A stretch of 64,000 bases of DNA, from NCBI RefSeq assembly GCF_003208655.1, contig NZ_QKLU01000010.1, positions 124,001 to 188,000 of the forward strand, read 5' to 3'. The DNA is from Pedobacter nutrimenti. Its GTDB lineage: Bacteria; Bacteroidota; Bacteroidia; Sphingobacteriales; Sphingobacteriaceae. The notes under the pieces are model-generated. The model searched no databases and was not told where the DNA came from. It was given only the letters and a program-made list of their open reading frames with translations. Positions 44,682 to 53,821 of this stretch are shown here, in pieces. The position numbers and the translations under genes are program-made. The first letter of the stretch is position 1, and every line of letters starts with the position of its first letter.

Positions 44682-46013
44682 ATGTACCATTTAACTGTAG
44701 CACCTGACCAGGTAAACGAGGTTTTAAGCAAGCACATTTTAGCAGATGGCTATGACCTGACCTATGATATGGATAAAAGCCAGGGCGCTTATATTTATGA
44801 TGCAAAATACGATCGCAGGCTTCTGGATTTTTTCACCTGCTTTGCGTCTGTTCCGCTGGGATACAACCACCCGAAAATGATCAATGATGAGGCCTTTAAA
44901 AAGAACCTGCTGGCCGCAGCCATTGCCAACCCTTCCAACTCGGATGTTTACACCCAGCAGTATGCACAATTTGTTGATACTTTTTCCAAAGTCGGGATCC
45001 CTTCTTATCTGCCACATGCCTTTTTTATTGCCGGCGGTTCGTTGGCGGTAGAAAATGCCATTAAAGTAGCCATGGACTGGAAAGTACAGAAAAATTTTGC
45101 CAGAGGCTATAAAGAAGAAAAAGGCTTTAAAGTGCTTCATTTTGAAAAGGCTTTTCACGGTCGCAGTGGTTATACCTTAAGTTTAACCAATACCCTGCCC
45201 GATAAAACCAAGTGGTTTGCAAAATTTGACTGGCCTAGGGTTTCTGTTCCAGTGGTGAAATTTCCCCTGCAGGGCGAAAACCTGAAACTGGCCGCAGATA
45301 CAGAGGAAACCTCTATTGCCCAGATCAAAAAGGCTTTTACTGAACATAAAGACGACATCTGTGCGATTATTGTAGAGCCCATTCAGTCTGAGGGCGGCGA
45401 CAACCATTTGAGGGAAGAATTTTTGATCCGTTTAAAACAGCTGGCGGATGAAAATGAGGCCTTTCTGATTTATGATGAGGTACAGACAGGTGTCGGATTA
45501 ACCGGTAAATTCTGGTGCCATGAACATTATAGTGAAAAAGCACGCCCGGACATCCTTGCATTTGGTAAAAAAATGCAGGTCTGCGGGATTCTGGCCGGCA
45601 CTAAAGTAGACGAGGTAGAAACCAATGTTTTCAGGGTCCCTTCCAGGATCAATTCCACCTGGGGTGGCAACCTGGTGGACATGGTCAGGTCTACCCAGAT
45701 CCTTCAGATTGTTCAGGAAGACAACCTGTGTGAAAATGCGGCCGTGGTTGGGCAATACCTGAAACAGCAACTGGATGTTCTGGCGGAAAAGTATGATAAA
45801 ATGAGCAATGTACGCGGTAAGGGATTGCTTTGCGCTTTTGATTTTCCAAGCAAGGAAATGCGCAATGCCTTTATTCAGAAAGGGATGGAGAAAAATGTGA
45901 TGTTCCTGGGCTGTGGAAACCAGACCATTCGTTTCCGCCCGGCATTGTGTATAGAGAAAAAACATATTGATGAAGGACTGGCGGTTATGGAACAACTTTT
46001 ACCTACCCTTTAA
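44682..46013 (+). CDS. lat: L-lysine 6-transaminase
   Basis: A 443-residue class III PLP-dependent aminotransferase that moves the epsilon-amino group of lysine to 2-oxoglutarate, giving 2-aminoadipate 6-semialdehyde. LASGs such as FFIAGGSLAVENAIKVAMDWK, FEKAFHGRSGYTLSLTNT, VEPIQSEGGDNH and LIYDEVQTGVGLTGKFWCHEH are typical. The PLP lysine lies in AFGKKMQVCG (K297). Length and motifs match the lat family closely. It has its own promoter and a strong two-way terminator after the stop. It converges with the acyl-CoA dehydrogenase gene. Confidence 0.95.
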   Translation: MYHLTVAPDQVNEVLSKHILADGYDLTYDMDKSQGAYIYDAKYDRRLLDFFTCFASVPLGYNHPKMINDEAFKKNLLAAAIANPSNSDVYTQQYAQFVDTFSKVGIPSYLPHAFFIAGGSLAVENAIKVAMDWKVQKNFARGYKEEKGFKVLHFEKAFHGRSGYTLSLTNTLPDKTKWFAKFDWPRVSVPVVKFPLQGENLKLAADTEETSIAQIKKAFTEHKDDICAIIVEPIQSEGGDNHLREEFLIRLKQLADENEAFLIYDEVQTGVGLTGKFWCHEHYSEKARPDILAFGKKMQVCGILAGTKVDEVETNVFRVPSRINSTWGGNLVDMVRSTQILQIVQEDNLCENAAVVGQYLKQQLDVLAEKYDKMSNVRGKGLLCAFDFPSKEMRNAFIQKGMEKNVMFLGCGNQTIRFRPALCIEKKHIDEGLAVMEQLLPTL

Positions 46014-46026
46014 TCCTAAAAATGAT

Positions 46027-46076
46027 CAACAAAGCCCTTTGCAATATTAAAAATTGCAAAGGGCTTTGTTGTTTTA
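46027..46076. terminator. Two-way intrinsic terminator between convergent genes
   Basis: A perfect 19-bp stem (46027-46045 with 46053-46071), a 7-nt loop and T runs on the plus side. It lies between the stop codons of the lysine aminotransferase and acyl-CoA dehydrogenase genes. Confidence 0.9.
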
Positions 46077-47435
46077 GACAAAGGCCGAAAAGCCGGTAAT
46101 TGCCCGGCCCACGATCAGGGAATTGATTTCCTTTGTTCCTTCATAAGAATAAATGGCCTCTGCATCGGCTACAAAACGGGCCACATCGTACTCGAGTAAA
46201 ATGCCGTTCCCGCCCATTACTTCCCTTGCGCGGCTCACCACATCCCTGGTTCTCATGGAACAGAACACTTTGGCCAGCGAAGCGTGTTCGTCTGTGAGCA
46301 GGCCCTGGTCCTGCAACTGGGACAAACGGAAACAAAGGGTCTGCATGGCTGTCAGATTGGACAGCATTTCCACCAGGTGGTTCTGGATGAGCTGGAAGGA
46401 AGCGATCGGTTTACCAAATTGTTTCCTGGTCCTGGTATAATTTAAAGCGCTTTCATAAGCCCCCCTGGCACAACCTACTGCCTGCCAGGCAACCCCTGCC
46501 CTGGTCATCCGCAATACCTTGGCGGTATCTTTAAAAGAGTCTGCATGCTGGAGACGGTCCTGTTCTTCCACCTCGCAATTTGTTAGGGTAATCAGGCCAT
46601 TCTGGACAATGCGAAGGGCCATTTTATCCTGCATTTTCTCGACATGCATGCCTTTATTGCCTTTTCTGACCAAAAAGCCCTTTACCTGGCTGTCTTCCAG
46701 GTCCCTTGCCCATATAATGGTCACATCAGAAAAGGTGGCATTACCAATCCATTTCTTTTGTCCGTTTAAGATCCATTTGTTTCCCACCCTTTTCGCGGTG
46801 GTGGTTAAACCGCCTGCTGCTGCAGAACCAACTTCCGGTTCGGTCAGGCCAAAGGCGCCGATAATTTTAAACTGCTGCATGCCGGGCAGCCATTCCTGTT
46901 TTTGTTCTTCAGAGCCCAAAAGATAAATGGAGCCCATGGCCAGTCCGCTCTGTACGCCAAAAAAAGTAGATATAGAGGTGTCTACTCTGGCCATTTCCAT
47001 CGCCAGCATACCTTCCATGAGGTTGGAACGGCCCGGACAACCATAACCTTTATAGGTGAGCCCGCAAATGTTCAGTTCTGCAATTTTAGGGATCAGCTCA
47101 AAGGGAAATTCTGCTTTGAGCCAGTACTGGTTGACAACAGGCTTTACTTCCTTTTCTAAAAATGCCCGTACTTTCAGTTGCAGGGCCCTGTCTTCATCTT
47201 TTAAAGCTTCCTCACCCAAATGGTAAAAATCGCCTTCTATGGGCGGAAGTTCTTTCTTTTTATGGGAAGAACCCATCATTTTCATCAGGCCGCTCAACTG
47301 AGTCTGGTCCATGTTTGAAAAAGATTCGACCACTTTAGGCAAATCTACTTTTTTGGAAAGCTGCTCGAGTTTCTGGAAGTCAACATGCCTGAACAGTTGA
47401 TAGGCATTTTTTAAAGAGGAAAAAAAATTAGGCAT
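46074..47435 (-). CDS. Acyl-CoA dehydrogenase, glutaryl-CoA dehydrogenase-like
   Basis: A 453-residue flavoprotein. About 70 extra N-terminal residues precede the acyl-CoA dehydrogenase fold. FAD/substrate motifs are AFGLTEPEVGSAAAGG and WILNGQKKWIGNATFSDV. The C-terminal FADAEAIYSYEGTKEINSLIVGRAITGFSAF is the form found in glutaryl-CoA dehydrogenase, with the catalytic glutamate in YEGT. Acyl-CoA dehydrogenases remove the alpha-beta hydrogens of a CoA thioester. The glutaryl-CoA link, and any tie to the neighbouring lysine aminotransferase, is inference. Its ATG lies inside a hairpin (see 47420-47475). Confidence 0.82.
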   Translation of the reverse strand: MPNFFSSLKNAYQLFRHVDFQKLEQLSKKVDLPKVVESFSNMDQTQLSGLMKMMGSSHKKKELPPIEGDFYHLGEEALKDEDRALQLKVRAFLEKEVKPVVNQYWLKAEFPFELIPKIAELNICGLTYKGYGCPGRSNLMEGMLAMEMARVDTSISTFFGVQSGLAMGSIYLLGSEEQKQEWLPGMQQFKIIGAFGLTEPEVGSAAAGGLTTTAKRVGNKWILNGQKKWIGNATFSDVTIIWARDLEDSQVKGFLVRKGNKGMHVEKMQDKMALRIVQNGLITLTNCEVEEQDRLQHADSFKDTAKVLRMTRAGVAWQAVGCARGAYESALNYTRTRKQFGKPIASFQLIQNHLVEMLSNLTAMQTLCFRLSQLQDQGLLTDEHASLAKVFCSMRTRDVVSRAREVMGGNGILLEYDVARFVADAEAIYSYEGTKEINSLIVGRAITGFSAFV

Positions 47436-47475
47436 AATTGCTGTTTTTAGGTTTAATAAAAACAGCAGTTATGCC
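47420..47475 (-). terminator. Hairpin with U tract covering the acyl-CoA dehydrogenase start codon
   Basis: On the minus strand, an 18-bp stem with one mismatch (47458-47475 with 47431-47448), a 9-nt loop, then TAA and eight Ts (47420-47427). It looks like the intrinsic terminator of the upstream bshB1 operon, but the ATG at 47433-47435 of the acyl-CoA dehydrogenase gene is in its descending arm. Confidence 0.75.
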
Positions 47476-47487
47476 TTTTTGTTGGTT

Positions 47488-48204
47488 TTATCTTAAGTTA
47501 AATAAATCATCCACCCCAAGTAGTTTACGACTGGTAAAGCCTTCAGCGTAGGTGGCGCCTATGGATTTTCCGAATTCCCTTGCCCTTCCGATCACACTTT
47601 CAAAAAAATCAGGGGATGAAATATAGGTTTCCTGTTCCTGATGATCGGGGTTGTAAAACTGGGTTTTAAACGCTTTTATGGCCGCTATTTTGGTTTCGAT
47701 ATAGGGTGTAATATCAACAATAATATCGGGTTTGATGTAATTGTCCTGGATGAACTGCAGGTTTAACCTTGGCCTCCAGGCCTGTTGTGGCTGCCCATCG
47801 AGTGTCGTTTCAATTTTTGGAAGGCCCGCCAGAAAGCAGGCGTCACTGGTCAGTGTACTCGCCCGGCCATGGTCGGGATGCCTGTCCTGCAAAGCATTGC
47901 TCAGCACAATTTCGGGCTGGTACTTACGGATCATTTTAACCACTTCCCGCTGGTGGGCCTCATTGTTTTCAAAAAAACCATCTTTGAACCTCAGGTTTTC
48001 CCTGGCATGCAGGCCCAGGATCTTTGCAGAATCTGCGGCCTCCTGGTCCCTGATCTCAGCAGAACCCCTGGTACCCAGTTCTCCCCGGGTAAAATCTACA
48101 ATGCCCACCTTTTTACCGGCAGCAATATACTTCAATATCGTTCCTGAACAGCCCAGTTCGGCATCGTCCGGGTGTACGGCAAATACTAATATGTCTAATT
48201 TCAT
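47488..48204 (-). CDS. bshB1: Bacillithiol biosynthesis deacetylase BshB1
   Basis: A 238-residue PIG-L/LmbE-like zinc deacetylase that removes the acetyl group from GlcNAc-malate in bacillithiol synthesis. FAVHPDDAELGCSG (zinc ligands H11 and D14) and ALQDRHPDHGRAS (another zinc ligand) are diagnostic. The region FTRGELGTRGSAEIRDQEA is the BshB1 signature. It lies 8 bp after the glutathione peroxidase gene and is in the same short operon. The U-tract hairpin after the stop probably ends the transcript. Confidence 0.95.
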   Translation of the reverse strand: MKLDILVFAVHPDDAELGCSGTILKYIAAGKKVGIVDFTRGELGTRGSAEIRDQEAADSAKILGLHARENLRFKDGFFENNEAHQREVVKMIRKYQPEIVLSNALQDRHPDHGRASTLTSDACFLAGLPKIETTLDGQPQQAWRPRLNLQFIQDNYIKPDIIVDITPYIETKIAAIKAFKTQFYNPDHQEQETYISSPDFFESVIGRAREFGKSIGATYAEGFTSRKLLGVDDLFNLR

Positions 48205-48212
48205 GTGCTTTT

Positions 48213-48713
48213 TTAGGATAACAAACGCTGGATCTTCTTTTTAACTTTCGAGGCATCCGGTTTGGTAAAAGGGAAAAAATAATCGACCACTTCTCCCTGT
48301 TTATTGATCAGGTATTTGTGAAAATTCCACCTGGGGGTAGAGGTTAGGTTTCCGTTGAGTTTTTTATCTCCCAGGAATTTGTACAGGGGGTGCGCCTGGC
48401 TTCCCCTGACCATAATTTTTTCGAAAATCGGAAATTCCACTCCATAATTCACTTCACAGAACTGGCTGATCTGGTCCCCTTCCAGGGGCTCCTGACGGCC
48501 AAAATCATTGGAAGGGAAAGCCAAGACCTCGAAATTTTTATCTTTCAATTCTGTGCGCAGTTCCTGCAGCTCCTTAAGCTGGGGCGCAAAACCGCAGCCA
48601 GAGGCAATGTTTACAATCAACAATACTTTGTTCCGGTATTCAAAGAGGTTCTTTTCCGAACCGTTCAGGAGTTTAACCTTAAACTGGTGGATACTTTTTG
48701 GATTATCAGTCAT
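48213..48713 (-). CDS. Glutathione peroxidase family protein
   Basis: 166 residues from the ATG at 48713 (MTDNPKSIHQF); a longer frame starting at TTG 48743 would overlap the upstream gene. NIASGCGFAPQLKELQ holds the peroxidatic cysteine (C40), in the usual Cys form rather than selenocysteine. FPSNDFGRQEPL provides the Gln, and PRWNFHKYLI the Trp of the catalytic tetrad. Family members reduce peroxides with thiols, often thioredoxin; the neighbouring BshB1 gene suggests a bacillithiol or thioredoxin partner (inferred). It follows the DUF4294 gene by 4 bp. Confidence 0.92.
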   Translation of the reverse strand: MTDNPKSIHQFKVKLLNGSEKNLFEYRNKVLLIVNIASGCGFAPQLKELQELRTELKDKNFEVLAFPSNDFGRQEPLEGDQISQFCEVNYGVEFPIFEKIMVRGSQAHPLYKFLGDKKLNGNLTSTPRWNFHKYLINKQGEVVDYFFPFTKPDASKVKKKIQRLLS

Positions 48714-48717
48714 TCTT

Positions 48718-49347
48718 TTATTGATAATAGCCTGAAGAAACAATAATAGATTCTATATCTCTGTCTTCTGTAGGGCTGTACGTACTTTTTAAATTGTGTC
48801 CAACGACCCTGGCCACCGATTGGTACAAAAAGGCTGTAAAACCTCCTTTGGTCTGCTTGACGATGTCATAGGTGGTGCGGCCAAGTTCCCGGTCAACCAG
48901 CTTGGTCAGGATCTGCCCCTGGGTAATGGTGAGTTCCTTAATCTCCTTGTTGAACATCTGTTTGATTTCCAGGTCGCATTGCTTGACCAGTTTTTTCTGT
49001 TCTTTTTTATCAGTGGTGATCGCCAGGTCTTTTTCGAGTTGTTCGTAACGGCGTTTGGCATACAGGGCATAAGGCATTACCTTAAGTACGTTATACCTTA
49101 AACGGTTGTATGCAGCTTGTTCGGCAGGTGATTTAAAAATTCTTTCCCCATAGATAATTACTTCTTTGAGGGCAATCCAGGGAATCATTTCCCCGTCTAC
49201 ATTGGTTCCGGCCACCCGGATCGTATCGTTTTTACCCAACTTTGGCATTTTTACAGGGTTATTTACAGGTACAACTGTCTCCTGGGCTTTTGCGGTAAAC
49301 CCTGTAATAATGACAATTAGCAGAATAATTAACCTATAAAATTTCAT
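48718..49347 (-). CDS. DUF4294 secreted protein
   Basis: 209 residues from the ATG at 49347 (MKFYRLIILL); an AGGAG sequence lies just upstream, one of the few good Shine-Dalgarno sequences here. A signal peptide (LLIVIITGFTAKAQ) is followed by the DUF4294 region: DGEMIPWIALKEVIIYGERIFKS, AAYNRLRYNVLKVMPYALYAKRRYEQLEKDL and DRELGRTTYDIVKQTKGGFTAFLYQSVARVVGHNLK. Its role is unknown; it is conserved in Bacteroidota. It is the first gene of the three-gene operon with the peroxidase and BshB1. Confidence 0.93.
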   Translation of the reverse strand: MKFYRLIILLIVIITGFTAKAQETVVPVNNPVKMPKLGKNDTIRVAGTNVDGEMIPWIALKEVIIYGERIFKSPAEQAAYNRLRYNVLKVMPYALYAKRRYEQLEKDLAITTDKKEQKKLVKQCDLEIKQMFNKEIKELTITQGQILTKLVDRELGRTTYDIVKQTKGGFTAFLYQSVARVVGHNLKSTYSPTEDRDIESIIVSSGYYQ

Positions 49348-49362
49348 AAATTTATACTCCTG

Positions 49363-49370
49363 CAAAGTTA
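49363..49370 (-). promoter_or_regulatory. Candidate -7 element of the DUF4294 operon
   Basis: On the minus strand, TAACTTTG fits TAnnTTTG, 16 bp before the ATG at 49347. The leader would be very short. No convincing -33 element is seen. Confidence 0.45.
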
Positions 49371-49585
49371 AAGCAATTTTATATATTAGGATTCATCTGA
49401 ACTCCTAATTTTGTTGCTGGAATGTCAGATGCGGGCCTGGTGAACTAATATAGCATTTTAACGAAAGGCAAGCTATAATTATTACGAAAATAATACAAAT
49501 CTACCTGCATTTTGGGCAGGAAATTGATAAAATACAAACAGCAAGCGGATAATGGTTTTTAACCATTTGGAAATTTACAGAAGAG

Positions 49586-51796
49586 ATGAAGAATACTTTG
49601 GTGATCGATTTAGAAGCAGAAAAACAAGAAATACTGAAACGGTACAGGGCCTTGCTGCGTGCCTGCAAGCCAACTTTACAACGGGGGGATAAAAAAGAGA
49701 TCCGCAAAGCCTTTGACATGGCCCTTGAAAGCCATAAAAACATGCGGCGCAAATCGGGTGAACCTTATATTTATCATCCTATCGCTGTGGCACAGATTGC
49801 TGCAGAAGAAATAGGCCTGGGTACCACTTCTATCGTCTGCGCCCTGCTCCATGATGTGGTGGAGGATACAGAGATCACCCTGGAGGATATTGAAAGGGAA
49901 TTTGGCAAAAAGACCGCAAAGATCATTGACGGCCTGACCAAAATTTCGGGTGTATTTGATTACAACAGCTCTTTACAGGCAGAGAACTTCCGGAAAATGC
50001 TGCTCACCCTGGCCGATGATGTACGGGTGATCCTGATTAAACTGGCCGACCGTCTGCACAATATGCGGACAATGGATTTTATGCCCAGACAGAAACAATT
50101 GAAAATTGCTTCTGAAACCATTTACCTGTATGCGCCCCTTGCACACCGGTTAGGCCTATACGCCATCAAGTCTGAGCTGGAAGACCTGTCCATGAAATAC
50201 CTGGAACCGGACACTTACAAATATATTGCCACCCAGCTCAATGAGAAAAAAGCAGAACGGAACCTGTTCATTAAACGTTTTGTTGAGCCCATCAATGAAA
50301 TTCTGGCCGAACAGGGACTGGTTGCCGATATCTTTGGCCGTCCAAAGTCCATCCATTCCATCTGGAACAAAATGAAAAAGAAAAACATCCCTTTTGAAGA
50401 GGTGTATGATCTTTTTGCCATCCGGATCATTCTGGACAGTGCCCCAGAACACGAAAAAGCCGATTGCTGGAAGGCTTATTCGATCGTGACCGATTTATAC
50501 CGGCCAAATCCCGACCGCTTAAGGGATTGGGTGTCTTCTCCCAAAGGAAATGGCTATGAATCTTTGCATACCACCGTTATGGGGCCTAAGGGCCAGTGGG
50601 TAGAGGTACAGATCCGTACCCAGCGGATGAACGAAATTGCAGAGAAAGGTTTTGCCGCACACTGGAAATACAAAGAATCCAGCAATGACAATGGTCTGGA
50701 CCAATGGATCATGAAGGTCAGGGAAATGCTCAACAATCCCGAAGCCAATGCGCTGGACTTTCTGGACGATTTTAAAATGAACCTTTTCTCTGATGAGATT
50801 TTCATTTTTACCCCTAAAGGGGCCCTGCTGCAATTGCCATTAGGTGCCACTGCCCTGGATTTTGCTTTTGAAATCCATACCGATGTGGGGGCCAAATGTA
50901 TTGGGGCCAAAGTCAACCACAAACTGGTGCCCCTGTCGCACAAACTGCAGAACGGGGACCAGGTAGAAATCATCACTTCCGGGAAGCAGGTCCCTAAAGA
51001 GGACTGGCTGAACATTGTGGTGACCGCCAAGGCCAAGTCCAAGATCAAATCTTCTTTAAAAGAGGAGAAAAGAAAAGTTGCCGAACAGGGTAAGGAAATT
51101 CTGGAACGCAAACTGAAATCATTAAAAATCACTTACAATACAGACAACCTCAATAAACTCAGTTATTTCTTTAAACTACCTTCTACACAAGACCTGTTTA
51201 TTGGTATTGCCAATGGAAAAATTGAGCTCAAGGACCTCAGGGAGTACCTGGCTGCCGAGAAAGAGATTGAAAACCGGAGTACTCCGGAAAAAAATGACCA
51301 CCAGCAAATTGAAGCGCTGCTGAGTAAAGTGAAAGGACCTGAATCGGACATTCTGCTGATTGGGGAAGACCTGCAGAAAATCGATTATACCCTGGCCGCC
51401 TGTTGTAATCCTATACCGGGAGATGACGTATTTGGCTTTGTAACGGTGAATGAGGGCATCAAAATTCACCGGACCAATTGTCCGAACGCCGCACAGCTAA
51501 TGGCCAATTATGGTTACCGTATTGTAAAAGCAAAATGGAACAGGCAGAAAGAACTCACCTTTTTAACCGGACTGCACATTATTGGTATCGATGATGTAGG
51601 TCTGATCAACAACATTACCAAGGTGATTTCCGGCGATTTTAAAGTAAACATGCGTTCTATTACCGTAGACACAGATAATGGGATCTTTGATGGTTCAATT
51701 ATGATCTATGTTAACGATAAGGAACACCTGGATAAGCTGATTGAAAACCTGTTAGAAGTTAGGGGCGTGACCGGGGTGACCAGGTTCGATGCCTAA
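49586..51796 (+). CDS. Bifunctional (p)ppGpp synthetase/hydrolase RelA/SpoT
   Basis: A 736-residue Rel protein. The HD hydrolase domain is intact: H64 in YHPI and H89/D90 in LLHDVVEDTEIT. The synthetase domain (about 245-355) contains FGRPKSIHSIWNKMKKKNI and YDLFAIRIIL, with the downstream GNGYESLHTTVMGP. TGS (IFTPKGALLQLPLGATALDFAFEIH) follows, then a zinc-finger-like ACCNPIPGDDVFGFV, and the ACT domain (TGLHIIGIDDVGLINNITKVIS). It makes and breaks down the alarmone (p)ppGpp. It is encoded before the Fur-family and purA genes, an order also seen in other Bacteroidota. Confidence 0.97.
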   Translation: MKNTLVIDLEAEKQEILKRYRALLRACKPTLQRGDKKEIRKAFDMALESHKNMRRKSGEPYIYHPIAVAQIAAEEIGLGTTSIVCALLHDVVEDTEITLEDIEREFGKKTAKIIDGLTKISGVFDYNSSLQAENFRKMLLTLADDVRVILIKLADRLHNMRTMDFMPRQKQLKIASETIYLYAPLAHRLGLYAIKSELEDLSMKYLEPDTYKYIATQLNEKKAERNLFIKRFVEPINEILAEQGLVADIFGRPKSIHSIWNKMKKKNIPFEEVYDLFAIRIILDSAPEHEKADCWKAYSIVTDLYRPNPDRLRDWVSSPKGNGYESLHTTVMGPKGQWVEVQIRTQRMNEIAEKGFAAHWKYKESSNDNGLDQWIMKVREMLNNPEANALDFLDDFKMNLFSDEIFIFTPKGALLQLPLGATALDFAFEIHTDVGAKCIGAKVNHKLVPLSHKLQNGDQVEIITSGKQVPKEDWLNIVVTAKAKSKIKSSLKEEKRKVAEQGKEILERKLKSLKITYNTDNLNKLSYFFKLPSTQDLFIGIANGKIELKDLREYLAAEKEIENRSTPEKNDHQQIEALLSKVKGPESDILLIGEDLQKIDYTLAACCNPIPGDDVFGFVTVNEGIKIHRTNCPNAAQLMANYGYRIVKAKWNRQKELTFLTGLHIIGIDDVGLINNITKVISGDFKVNMRSITVDTDNGIFDGSIMIYVNDKEHLDKLIENLLEVRGVTGVTRFDA

Positions 51797-51834
51797 ATAT
51801 TAGGATTTAATCTTACCATTTTAATAAAAATTGA

Positions 51835-51842
51835 TACCTTTG
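51835..51842 (+). promoter_or_regulatory. Candidate -7 element of the Fur-family gene
   Basis: TACCTTTG matches TAnnTTTG, 18 bp before the ATG at 51860; an AAAGGAG sequence (51843-51849) lies between. No clear -33 element. Confidence 0.5.
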
Positions 51843-51859
51843 AAAGGAGTTTGAAAACT

Positions 51860-52348
51860 ATGTCTACAAATCACAACAGCGAGTTGGTCAGAAAAATATT
51901 TGAAGCCTATCTCGAAAATAAAGCCCTTAGAAAAACGCCGGAGCGTTTTGCTATCCTGGAAGAAATCTATTCAAGAGACGATCACTTTGATGTAGAAACC
52001 CTCTACATCCATATGAAAAACCAGAAATACCGTGTCAGCAGGGCAACGGTGTACAATACACTTGAATTACTGGTTTCCTGCGATCTGGTGACCAAACATC
52101 AGTTTGGAAAAAACATGGCGCAGTTTGAAAAATCTTATGGTTATCACCAGCATGATCACATCATTTGCATTGATTGTGGTAAGGTGGTTGAATTTTGTGA
52201 CCCGCGGATCCATCAGATTCAGAGCATGGTCGGTGAGTTGTTAAAATTTGACATTAAACACCATTCCCTGAACCTTTACGGGGTTTGCTTTGATTGTAAA
52301 GCAAAAGCTGCTGCAACTGAAAATGCAGAGATACAGCATGCAAGTTAA
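51860..52348 (+). CDS. Fur-family transcriptional regulator
   Basis: 162 residues from the ATG at 51860 (MSTNHNSELV); an upstream TTG is rejected because an AAAGGAG sequence lies at the right distance from the ATG. The winged helix includes LRKTPERFAILEEIYSRDDHFDVETLYIHMK and the recognition segment VSRATVYNTLELLVSCDLVTKH. Metal-binding residues appear as HQHDHIICIDCGK and the C-terminal CFDC, so two CxxC zinc pairs are present. The family senses iron, zinc, manganese or peroxide; here the ligand is unknown. Confidence 0.95.
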   Translation: MSTNHNSELVRKIFEAYLENKALRKTPERFAILEEIYSRDDHFDVETLYIHMKNQKYRVSRATVYNTLELLVSCDLVTKHQFGKNMAQFEKSYGYHQHDHIICIDCGKVVEFCDPRIHQIQSMVGELLKFDIKHHSLNLYGVCFDCKAKAAATENAEIQHAS

Positions 52349-52450
52349 GGGTTTTAAAATTTTTGATTTTAATCAGCTTCTCAGAGCTCATGGCTGCTTT
52401 ATGCCTGTTAAAAAATTAAACTTAAATATCCAATTATAATTTTTTCTTAA

Positions 52451-53737
<1,287 letters not shown>

Positions 53738-53756
53738 TTTTAAAATAAAAACCTTT

Positions 53757-53789
53757 AAAGGGACTGCCTAATGGCGGTCCTTTTTTTTT
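53757..53789 (+). terminator. Intrinsic terminator after purA
   Basis: A stem GGACTGCC with GGCGGTCC (one G-T pair), a TAAT loop and a run of nine Ts. The ATG inside the loop region (53771) is in frame with pabB but is not its real start. Confidence 0.85.
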
Positions 53790-53805
53790 GCGCCATGAAA
53801 TGTTA

Positions 53806-53813
53806 TAACTTTG
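53806..53813 (+). promoter_or_regulatory. Candidate -7 element of the pabB-like gene
   Basis: TAACTTTG fits TAnnTTTG and ends 8 bp before the ATG at 53822. The transcript would be almost leaderless. A TTTG lies 15 bp upstream (53787-53790), slightly close. Confidence 0.5.
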
Positions 53814-53821
53814 GCGCATCA

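Noticed and set aside
49504-49520. Small hairpin CCTGC/GCAGG upstream of the RelA/SpoT gene as a regulatory element
   Set aside because: A 5-bp stem is too short to support a claim.
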